From assembly GCA_022844585.1 (NCBI GenBank), contig JALHLM010000064.1, forward strand, positions 1 through 5,287: DNA of 5,287 nt, written 5' to 3'. Of the stretch, positions 1 to 5,287 are shown piece after piece. Each line of letters begins with the position of its first letter. The first letter of the stretch is position 1. The notes beneath the pieces are model-generated. The model did no database searches. It was not told the origin of the DNA and saw nothing but the letters and a program-made list of their open reading frames with translations. The position numbers were made by a program, and so were the translations under genes. The DNA is from Pirellulales bacterium. Lineage in GTDB: Bacteria > Planctomycetota > Planctomycetia > Pirellulales > JALHLM01.

Positions 1-21
1 GATGAGTGATGAGTGATGAGT
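1..21. repeat. Heptanucleotide tandem repeat, three GATGAGT units
   Basis: Three perfect back-to-back copies of GATGAGT (ACTCATC on the other strand) begin at the first base and stop at base 21, so the array may be longer outside the window. It lies 16 bases beyond the stop codon of the minus-strand exported-protein gene, in its 3' flank. The seven-base period is not a multiple of three, which argues against a coding repeat. Short heptamer arrays are known from intergenic DNA of cyanobacteria (STRR sequences). I have the impression that similar ones occur in planctomycetes, but cannot verify this here. Confidence 0.75.
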
Positions 22-37
22 TTGGCGTACGCGTCGG

Positions 38-1543
38 CTACGCCCGCATCCGATCGAGCACATTCTTCGTGATCTGCTGCAAGCGCGGATCCGGGCCCTG
101 CGGCTCGGTATAGACCTTCGGACGCACATAACCCGGCGGGACGCTAAGGCCGTCGGCCCACCAGCAGGTCGCGGCGTTGAAAACAAAATTGTTCTTCGGA
201 CCGGGATAAACCGTCGCGGTGTAGACGCCATCGTTCGGCGTGCCGGGGGCCGATTGCGTGGATCCGGTGGCGACGATCTCAATGCCCGGAATCGGCGCGG
301 GATCGCCGTGCCATTCCCAGCCGATGACGCCCGGCACGCGATCGCCAAGCTTCATGCCGGTGCCGGCGTACAGCCAATGTTCCGGCAAGTTGCAAATCCA
401 ATCCGCGCCGCCGGTGACGGGACCGGTGCTGTGCGCGCCGATCAACTCGTTCGCGTACGGACGCTCATGGGCCAGCGACTTCATCGCCACGAAATCGCGC
501 ATGCCTCCCGGTGGTCCGTACACGCCGACGCGTTCAAACGCGCGGACCATCGGGTCAAACTCAATCCGCCCGCAGACGGCGTTGCCGGAGAGAAACGCGA
601 CGTTCACGCCCGAGTCGATCGCGCGCTTCACATGCTGGAACATCTCAATGCTCCAGTATTCGTCGTGCCCAATGGAGATGAGCCCCTTCGCGCGCAGCAA
701 TTGCAAGGGGTCTTGGTGCGTGTCGATGTTCGACGCGTAGGTCACGTCGTAGCCGAGCGATTCCATCCAAAACGCGAGCGGGAACTCCCACAGGAAGAAT
801 TCGCCTGAACCGATCGAGAGCGGGGCGTCGAGAATCTGGCAGTATTTTCCGTACGGCCGATTGAAACTGATCTGCACGCCGCCGCCCCAGTACCATTCGT
901 TCTGGCCGTCGTCATACAGCGAAAACTGCGACGGCCAACGGTTGTACGCCTGCCAGGTGTTGTCGCTGACCTGGAACAGATAATCGGCCTGGCGATCGTC
1001 GCGCACGACGAAGATCACATAACTCTGCCAGCCGTCCTTCTTTGCCGTCAACTTGCCGACATACACGCCGCTGGTCCAATCGTCGGGAATGCGCAACTCA
1101 TGGCACGGTTCCCATTGGCAATCGCGCAAGCGCTTCGGACCGACGTCCGGATCCGGCTGCGTGCGCCCGGGAAACGGTCCCAACTCCGCCATCAAGCGCC
1201 CGCCGTCGCCGCCATAGTAGCCGAGGCGATAGATGGAGAGCGTGAACTCGGAGACCGGATTTGTGCTGACGTGAAACGTGATCGTCTCGCCCGGCCGCAC
1301 GCTGGTCTTCGAGCAATAGCCCTCGATCCAAGGACAACGGTACTTGGTGGCCGGATCGACGCCGGTCTTCGAGAGCATCCAATCGCGCGTGCCGGCGCGG
1401 GCGTTCTCGGCGACGATCGCATTGGACGGCCCGGCGACGGTGGAATCCGCGCCTTGTGTCAAAGCAGGAGGCGCGAGCATCGCCGCGCCAATCCCGGCCA
1501 TTTGCTTTAACACCGTGCGGCGTGGCGTAACGGGCTCACTCAT
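38..1543 (-). CDS. Tat-exported protein with N,N-dimethylformamidase beta-subunit-like C-terminal domain
   Basis: This 501-residue protein starts with a twin-arginine signal: PRRTVLK at residues 7-13, then a hydrophobic Ala/Gly/Leu stretch (about 15-29) and a likely cleavage site near residue 32. It is therefore probably exported folded across the inner membrane. The mature part resembles the C-terminal domain of the large subunit of N,N-dimethylformamidase (PF20254-type). A beta-rich segment with YRLGYYGG (105-112) is followed by a core with NTWQAYNRW (195-203), FNRPYG (227-232), GYDVTYASNID (264-274), ISIGHDEYWS (289-298) and FLSGNAVCGRIEF (317-329). Characterised DMFase uses an iron held by two Tyr and one Glu; Y200 and E295 are my candidates for equivalents. 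The protein is much shorter than the DMFase large subunit (about 760 residues) and no small-subunit gene is adjacent, so amide hydrolysis is not established. Eight cysteines (70, 77, 142, 147, 235, 324, 384, 460) could form disulfides after export. The ATG is supported by GGAGA seven bases upstream. The gene lies 93 bases downstream of nadE. Confidence 0.85.
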   Translation of the reverse strand: MSEPVTPRRTVLKQMAGIGAAMLAPPALTQGADSTVAGPSNAIVAENARAGTRDWMLSKTGVDPATKYRCPWIEGYCSKTSVRPGETITFHVSTNPVSEFTLSIYRLGYYGGDGGRLMAELGPFPGRTQPDPDVGPKRLRDCQWEPCHELRIPDDWTSGVYVGKLTAKKDGWQSYVIFVVRDDRQADYLFQVSDNTWQAYNRWPSQFSLYDDGQNEWYWGGGVQISFNRPYGKYCQILDAPLSIGSGEFFLWEFPLAFWMESLGYDVTYASNIDTHQDPLQLLRAKGLISIGHDEYWSIEMFQHVKRAIDSGVNVAFLSGNAVCGRIEFDPMVRAFERVGVYGPPGGMRDFVAMKSLAHERPYANELIGAHSTGPVTGGADWICNLPEHWLYAGTGMKLGDRVPGVIGWEWHGDPAPIPGIEIVATGSTQSAPGTPNDGVYTATVYPGPKNNFVFNAATCWWADGLSVPPGYVRPKVYTEPQGPDPRLQQITKNVLDRMRA

Positions 1544-1550
1544 AGCGCAT

Positions 1551-1555
1551 TCTCC
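1551..1555 (-). promoter_or_regulatory. Ribosome-binding site of the exported DMFase-like gene
   Basis: On the minus strand GGAGA lies seven bases before the ATG at 1543, a good Shine-Dalgarno match and spacing. The other three genes in the window lack such a clear site. It supports this start and keeps the complete Tat signal peptide in the protein. Confidence 0.6.
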
Positions 1556-1581
1556 GATGACAGGCGTGCGTGCGATGCCCC

Positions 1582-1641
1582 CATTGTCTCCCTTCGCTCC
1601 GCGAAAGGAACCCGCCTTTCGCGGAGCGAAAGGAGACTATG
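1582..1641. repeat. Nested palindromic repeat (REP/BIME-like double hairpin)
   Basis: Two 23-base arms (1586-1608 and 1615-1637) are inverted copies with a single mismatch, separated by six bases. Pairing can extend outward to 1582 and 1641 with one more mismatch. Each arm is itself a palindrome. The right arm contains CCTTTCGC-GGA-GCGAAAGG (1615-1633), a perfect 8-bp stem with a 3-base loop; the left arm has the same design with one mismatch (1590-1608). The element can thus fold as one long hairpin or two small ones, as in paired REP elements. It begins flush with the nadE stop codon (TAG, 1637-1639). No T-run follows it on the minus strand, so it is not a classical intrinsic terminator, but as RNA it could stabilise the nadE 3' end or reduce read-through into the next gene. 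No transposase is nearby. Confidence 0.85.
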
Positions 1642-3625
1642 TTCCTTCAACTTCAGCCCACATCTCCGCCAATTCGCGAACGTAGCCGCCGGACAGGATG
1701 GGAAATCGGCACCAGGTCTTGGGATCGAGATTCTCGTCGTCCAAATGAAACGACGGCGCGTAACGTTCGCGCTTCCATTGATTCCGGCACCAGAGGCGGA
1801 AGAAGCGTTCCACCCAGGTAGCTAATTGGCGCGCTTCGTATTGCGGGAACGCGACGCGCATCAATTGAAAGGTCTCCAACGGCGTGCGCTTATCTCGAAT
1901 CGCCGCGCGCTCCACCGCGTCGAGCAGCTCGTACGGCATCAGGTCGGCTTCGTCCGTCTGATGCGAGCTCGGCGGGCGTAGCTCAGCCGTCGGCGGTTGT
2001 ACGTTGACCGCGCTCAACGCCTTGATCGGGCCAAGTCCCTCGGGACCAGTCTGTTCCAGCCACACGAGCCAGCGCCGTAGATACGCCTTATCGATGCCGG
2101 CGATCGGACAGAGTCCGCCCGAGGTGTCGCCGTCCATCGTCGCGTAGCCGACAGCGGCCTCGGAACGATTGCTCGTCGACAACAGCAACGCATTGCCCAG
2201 ATTCGCCAACAGCCAGACGCTCGGCGAGCGAACGCGGGCTTGAATGTTCTGCAGCGCCAGATCGTCGCGTGTCCAATCCAACGGGCGCCCGATCGCCTCG
2301 CTGACAATGCCCTGGTATTGCTGCACCAGTGCATCGACGTCGAGTTCCAGGAACTCCGCGCCGAGCGCCGTAGCCACGCTCCGCGCGGCCTCGCGCGTGG
2401 TCGACGTGCTGTTGCGCGTCGATTGATACACGCAGGTCAACAGCCGTTGAATGATCGCCTCGTCCGCGGCGGCGCCATTCAACTCAGGGCAATAGGCCAG
2501 CTTCGCCAGCCAGGCGTCGCGACCCAGTTCTTGTGTTCCGCGCCGGACCATCATTGCGCACAGGCAGCTTACGGCCGACGAATCCGCGCCCCCGCTGAGC
2601 GAGACCACGAATCCCCGTGATCGGCTTTTGCGCAGATAGTCGAACAGGGCCAACGTGACGGCGCGTGTGAATTCCTCTTCCTTGACATGTGGGCCGCTTT
2701 CCCAGGCTTCGCGCGTGATCGTGGCACGCTCCGGCGCGATCGTTGGAAAGCGGAACGGCACGCTGACGCAGTCCTCGCCCGGCGTCAGATCCGGTTGAAA
2801 ACTGCCGGTGCGCGATTGGGCCATCCGCGTGCCGTCGATGTCGATCACGGCGCAGGTGACTTGTTGATCGCCGTAGGAGAATCTCGGTCCCGCGGCGACG
2901 AGTTGCCCGCCAGAGGCGATCAGCGCGCCTCCGTCGTAAATCGCCCGGCCCGCCTCGTTGCCCAGCAGGTTCGCATACACATAGCTGACGCCGAACGCGC
3001 GCGAGCCTTCCAATACGAAGCGCATCCGCACGTCGATCTTGCCGAACGCAAAATGGCTGGCACTCGGATTCAAAATCACGTCGACGCCGCGGCGGGCCAA
3101 TTCCGCGCCGGGCCGGTTCGCCACCCAGGCGTCTTCGCAGATCTCGAAGCCGAATTTGACGCCGCCGACGTCGAAATAAATATCGCCAAGCGGATAGCTC
3201 GCGCCGTCGACCACCAATTCCGTGCGCCGGTCGGCCGGCCAGGGCTTGAACCAGCGCGGCTCGTAGTGAATGCCGTCGCCAGCGAGAAACCGCTTGGCCA
3301 CAAACCCAGCGATCCGACCATCCACGGCCAGACAAGCGGCGTTGAACAAGGCGTTGTTGTGAAACAGCGGCAAGCCCAGCGAGACGATCATGCCGGTCGT
3401 GCTCGGCAATAGCTCGTGCAGCACCTGCCAGGCGACGCGCTGCACGCCCGGGGAAAGAAACGCGTCTTCGCAGCCGTAACCGGAAATGCACATCTCCGGC
3501 AAGCAGAGCATGCTCGCGCCGGCGCAGCGCGCCGCGGCAATCGCCTGTTCAATCCGCGCGCGGTTGCCGTCCCAGTCCAAGGGCGTCTGATTCAGCACGC
3601 CAGCGGCGATTTTCAGCAGCTTCAT
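1637..3625 (-). CDS. nadE: Glutamine-dependent NAD+ synthetase
   Basis: This cytoplasmic enzyme makes NAD+ from nicotinic acid adenine dinucleotide, ATP and glutamine, the last step of NAD biosynthesis. The protein has 662 residues, normal for the two-domain form. The N-terminal nitrilase-type amidase domain (about 3-290) has the catalytic triad in context: E44 (LCLPEMCISGYG), K111 (FVAKRFL) and C163 (FEICEDAW). The C-terminal synthetase domain (about 320-640) has the ATP-pyrophosphatase loop LSGGADSS (343-350), then STSNRSEAAVGYATMDGD (483-500) and SGGLCPIAGIDK (502-513), then the TDEADLMPY segment (557-565). No active-site residue appears lost. The frame stays open upstream to a TTG at 3712 inside the acetyltransferase gene. 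I chose the ATG at 3625 because MKLLKIAAGVLNQTPLDWDGN is the usual family N-terminus and the extra 29 residues have no family character. No strong ribosome-binding site precedes it. The gap to the upstream acetyltransferase is 67 bases. The stop codon abuts a palindromic repeat. Confidence 0.96.
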   Translation of the reverse strand: MKLLKIAAGVLNQTPLDWDGNRARIEQAIAAARCAGASMLCLPEMCISGYGCEDAFLSPGVQRVAWQVLHELLPSTTGMIVSLGLPLFHNNALFNAACLAVDGRIAGFVAKRFLAGDGIHYEPRWFKPWPADRRTELVVDGASYPLGDIYFDVGGVKFGFEICEDAWVANRPGAELARRGVDVILNPSASHFAFGKIDVRMRFVLEGSRAFGVSYVYANLLGNEAGRAIYDGGALIASGGQLVAAGPRFSYGDQQVTCAVIDIDGTRMAQSRTGSFQPDLTPGEDCVSVPFRFPTIAPERATITREAWESGPHVKEEEFTRAVTLALFDYLRKSRSRGFVVSLSGGADSSAVSCLCAMMVRRGTQELGRDAWLAKLAYCPELNGAAADEAIIQRLLTCVYQSTRNSTSTTREAARSVATALGAEFLELDVDALVQQYQGIVSEAIGRPLDWTRDDLALQNIQARVRSPSVWLLANLGNALLLSTSNRSEAAVGYATMDGDTSGGLCPIAGIDKAYLRRWLVWLEQTGPEGLGPIKALSAVNVQPPTAELRPPSSHQTDEADLMPYELLDAVERAAIRDKRTPLETFQLMRVAFPQYEARQLATWVERFFRLWCRNQWKRERYAPSFHLDDENLDPKTWCRFPILSGGYVRELAEMWAEVEGT

Positions 3626-3681
3626 TCGCCCGGCCTGCCTGGCCCACGGAACATCATTCGAAAAGTTAAGAACGCTAGACA

Positions 3682-3712
3682 AGTATAGCGTGCTAGTCCT
3701 GGCGTCGCTCAA
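3682..3712 (-). promoter_or_regulatory. Candidate sigma70-type promoter for nadE
   Basis: On the minus strand TTGAGC (3707-3712) and TATACT (3682-3687) match the -35 and -10 consensus at four and five of six positions, with a somewhat long 19-base spacer. The site overlaps the last codons of the acetyltransferase gene and would start transcription about 50 bases before the nadE ATG. This would let nadE be expressed independently. The call rests on consensus matching only, and planctomycete promoters are poorly defined. Confidence 0.3.
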
Positions 3713-4220
3713 TCCACTTCCAGAAATAGACCGTATCGCAGTAGCTGCGGTCCGGGTTTTGGGCGAAGTTCGGAATCACGCCTGCGCGCGTCCAGCCGAG
3801 CCGCTCGTAGAGGCGCTCGGCGTGGTCGCCGACCTTGGTGTCGAGCGTCAGCAGCGATAACCCTGCGTCCCGCGCGGCGGTTTCCACGGCCAGCATCAAC
3901 GCCGCGCCGACGCCTTGTTTGCGCGCCCGGCGATGTACCAGCAGCTTGGCCACGTCGGCGCGATGCGGCTGGTTGGGCGCCCAGGCAGGATGAAGTTGCA
4001 CGCTCCCGGTGATTCCAAGCTCGTCCCGCGCGACAAGAATCGCGCGGCGCGGATCGGCTTCCACCTGCGCGATCCACTTTTCCCAATAGTGGGCGGCGTC
4101 GGCCCGTGAGAAGGGTTCGACAAAACTGATCGAGGCGCCGCTATCAACGGCGTCCCAAAGCAGCTCGGCGAGCGCCGCTAGATCGGCGTCATTTACCGGA
4201 AATCGCAGCCGTTCGATCAT
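3693..4220 (-). CDS. GNAT-family N-acetyltransferase
   Basis: This 175-residue, probably cytoplasmic protein transfers an acetyl group from acetyl-CoA to an unknown amine. The acetyl-CoA binding motif A is clear: a strand VAKLLVHRRA (90-99) followed by RKQGVGAALM (100-109), fitting the Q/R-x-x-G-x-G/A pyrophosphate loop with R100, G103 and G105. Next come LLTLDT (123-128) and the motif-B region AERLYERLGWTRAGVIPNFA (134-153), and a C-terminal DTVYFWKWI strand (162-170). The GVIPNFA...PDR...DTVYFWK ending recalls the GNAT subgroup that includes tabtoxin-resistance-type acetyltransferases, but substrate specificity cannot be read from this. The frame is open to a TTG at 4256. I prefer the ATG at 4220 because MIERLRFPVNDADLAAL reads as a normal GNAT N-terminus, whereas the 12 residues before it are charged, glycine-rich and out of character. 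It is the first gene of a possible two-gene unit with nadE and is divergent from the sulfotransferase. Confidence 0.88.
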   Translation of the reverse strand: MIERLRFPVNDADLAALAELLWDAVDSGASISFVEPFSRADAAHYWEKWIAQVEADPRRAILVARDELGITGSVQLHPAWAPNQPHRADVAKLLVHRRARKQGVGAALMLAVETAARDAGLSLLTLDTKVGDHAERLYERLGWTRAGVIPNFAQNPDRSYCDTVYFWKWIERRQD

Positions 4221-4264
4221 CGGACCGTCGCCCCCGTGCCGTCGGTCATCGCACAACTGCGTGA

Positions 4265-4292
4265 TTTATCGCAGGAACCGCCCTGCTGTCCA
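4265..4292 (-). promoter_or_regulatory. Candidate promoter for the acetyltransferase (and nadE)
   Basis: Minus-strand TGGACA (4287-4292, five of six matches to the -35 consensus) and GATAAA (4265-4270, four of six to the -10) are spaced by 16 bases. Transcription would begin near 4258 and leave a leader of about 40 bases before the ATG at 4220. The -35 element sits in the loop of a 6-bp inverted repeat (CCCTGC 4281-4286 and GCAGGG 4297-4302), which might be an operator or chance in GC-rich DNA. The region is the 152-base divergent gap shared with the plus-strand sulfotransferase, for which I see no comparably good promoter. Confidence 0.3.
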
Positions 4293-4372
4293 GCGGGCAG
4301 GGACCCTACATTCGCCTGCCGCGGACGACTAGACTGGATGGCTCGCCATGAACTTGTCCCCGAGCCGGTCCG

Positions 4373-5287
4373 ATGCCTGCCACGGCCGAATCTTCGCCTC
4401 CGAAATCCGCGACACCGGCAGCCAAGCCGCGCGATTGGTCGGCGCGGCTGTGCGAGGGAATGACGTTCGGCGCCTGGCGCGCATTGCTGAAGCGCAATCA
4501 CTACGCCGTTGATCCGCCGTTCCGCCGCTCGGGCCACTGGATGAATTTCATTTCGCTGGTGAACTCGGTCTATCGCGTCGGGCAAATCGCGGAGCGAGGC
4601 TTGTTTTTGCGAAAAGCAAAGGTTACGCACCCGCCGATTTTCATCCTCGGCCATTGGCGTTCCGGGACGACGCTTCTGCACGAGTTGCTGGTGCTCGACG
4701 AGCGACACACTTCGCCGAACTCGTACCAGTGCTTCGTGCCACACCACTTCATTGTCACCAGTTGGTTCGCCTACCGGTTTCTCAAGTTCCTGATCCCAGC
4801 CAAGCGTCCCATGGACAACATGGTGATGGGCTGGCATCGCCCGCAGGAGGACGAGTTCGCCCTAGCGAATCTCGGCGTGCCGTCGACCTACCGCGACATC
4901 ACCTTTCCGAACGGTCGGCCGCATGATCCGGAATACCTGACGCTGGAGGGCGTGCCGAGCGAAGACCTGGAGCGCTGGAAAAAAGCGTTGTGGACGTTCC
5001 TCCGCAACGTGAACTATCAGGACCCGCACCGCATCGTGTTGAAGAGTCCTCCCCATACGGGCCGCATACGCGTACTGCGGGAGATGTTTCCGGACGCGCG
5101 TTTCGTCCACATCACGCGCGATCCACTCGTGGTGTTTCCCTCGACCGTCAATCTATGGACGCAGCTTTACAAGAAACACGGGCTGCAGACGCCAAGGTTG
5201 GAAGGGCTCGACGAGTACGTGTTCGACAACTTCGAACGGATGTACCGCAGCTTCGAGCGCGATCGTGCCGCCGTGCCGGCAAATCGT
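4373..5287 (+). CDS. PAPS-dependent sulfotransferase, PF13469-like (3' end outside window)
   Basis: The frame runs open from the ATG at 4373 through the last base (305 codons, no stop), so the C-terminus is missing. The protein is predicted to move a sulfate group from PAPS to an unknown acceptor such as a carbohydrate, lipid or peptide. The 5'-phosphosulfate-binding loop is seen at 89-106 (IFILGHWRSGTTLLHELL). LKSPPHTGRI (223-232) follows. The 3'-phosphate-binding region is RFVHITRDPLVVFPSTVNLW (243-262), with R249 and S257 as the expected contacts. RPQEDEFAL (156-164) is a further acidic motif that I recall from this sulfotransferase group. The first 20 residues are Ala/Pro/Ser-rich and probably disordered. 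There is no clear signal peptide; residues 126-141 are hydrophobic but lie within the domain. An in-frame TGA at 4349-4351 with no alternative start between fixes 4373 as the most upstream start; M30 (4460) is the only reasonable alternative. No strong ribosome-binding site is visible. Confidence 0.9.
   Translation, partial: MPATAESSPPKSATPAAKPRDWSARLCEGMTFGAWRALLKRNHYAVDPPFRRSGHWMNFISLVNSVYRVGQIAERGLFLRKAKVTHPPIFILGHWRSGTTLLHELLVLDERHTSPNSYQCFVPHHFIVTSWFAYRFLKFLIPAKRPMDNMVMGWHRPQEDEFALANLGVPSTYRDITFPNGRPHDPEYLTLEGVPSEDLERWKKALWTFLRNVNYQDPHRIVLKSPPHTGRIRVLREMFPDARFVHITRDPLVVFPSTVNLWTQLYKKHGLQTPRLEGLDEYVFDNFERMYRSFERDRAAVPANR

Noticed and set aside
24..44. Small inverted repeat GGCGTA...TACGCC around the stop codon of the DMFase-like gene, considered as a terminator
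   Set aside because: The stem is only 6 bp with a 9-base loop, it overlaps the stop codon, and no T-run follows on the minus strand. Such short matches are common by chance in GC-rich DNA.
240..808. Two plus-strand open frames opposite the DMFase-like gene
   Set aside because: Both are antisense to a gene with clear motifs. Their composition is off-frame-like (His/Arg/Ala-rich or Pro/Ser-rich), and neither has a recognisable domain.
1582..1641. The long hairpin as a classical Rho-independent terminator of nadE
   Set aside because: The stem is strong, but the minus strand continues with AATGGGGG after it and not with a run of T. The nested symmetry fits a REP-like repeat better.
2484..3491. 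A 335-codon open frame overlapping nadE on the same strand, and other long open frames opposite nadE (for example 2687-3412)
   Set aside because: They overlap a well-supported nadE throughout. Their translations are Arg/Ala-rich with no domain motifs, as expected for off-frame reading of GC-rich coding DNA.
38..4220. The three minus-strand genes as one functional system, such as an NAD-linked defence cassette
   Set aside because: NadE is a complete housekeeping enzyme, the GNAT is generic and the third gene is exported. None has the hallmark domains of NAD-depleting or NAD-repair defence systems, and a palindromic repeat splits the group.
4348..4516. A possible small upstream ORF starting at the ATG at 4348, overlapping the sulfotransferase start out of frame
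   Set aside because: It has no ribosome-binding site. Its product looks like frame-shifted sulfotransferase DNA (Arg/Ala-rich), so a regulatory uORF is not supported.
4217..4837. A 206-codon minus-strand open frame covering the divergent gap and the start of the sulfotransferase
   Set aside because: Most of it is antisense to the sulfotransferase, whose P-loop motif is certain. The product is Arg/Gly/Ser-rich without any family signal.

Overview
This 5.3 kb, GC-rich window holds four protein-coding genes and two short repeats. There is no rRNA, tRNA, CRISPR array, transposase or phage gene. Three genes lie on the minus strand in the order acetyltransferase, nadE, Tat-exported DMFase-like protein. 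The fourth, a sulfotransferase, points the other way on the plus strand and is cut by the right edge.

The gene content and style fit a planctomycete, probably of the Pirellulales type. The hints are a PF13469-type sulfotransferase, an exported lone DMFase-like domain, a long glutamine-dependent NAD synthetase, mostly weak ribosome-binding sites, and intergenic repeats built on a TTTCGC...GCGAAA palindrome and a GATGAGT heptamer. This is an inference from general impression; no marker gene in the window proves it.

Layout from left to right. Positions 1-21 are three perfect tandem copies of GATGAGT, running off the left edge. Positions 38-1543 (minus) encode a 501-residue Tat-signal protein with the N,N-dimethylformamidase beta-subunit C-terminal-like domain. 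Positions 1582-1641 hold a strong nested palindrome, flush with the stop codon of nadE. Positions 1637-3625 (minus) encode glutamine-dependent NAD+ synthetase, with both the nitrilase-type amidase domain and the ATP-pyrophosphatase synthetase domain intact. Positions 3693-4220 (minus) encode a GNAT N-acetyltransferase. A 152-base divergent intergenic region carries a candidate promoter for the minus-strand genes. From 4373 to the window end (plus) is the first 305 residues of a PAPS-dependent sulfotransferase.

The acetyltransferase and nadE may be co-transcribed (67-base gap), although a second candidate promoter lies at the end of the acetyltransferase gene. The palindrome separates nadE from the exported protein, which has its own good ribosome-binding site. 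I see no common pathway linking the four genes: nadE is housekeeping, and the others look like lineage-specific accessory functions. I found no convincing new multi-gene system. The observations most worth following up are the palindromic repeat, the heptamer repeat and the exported orphan DMFase-like protein.
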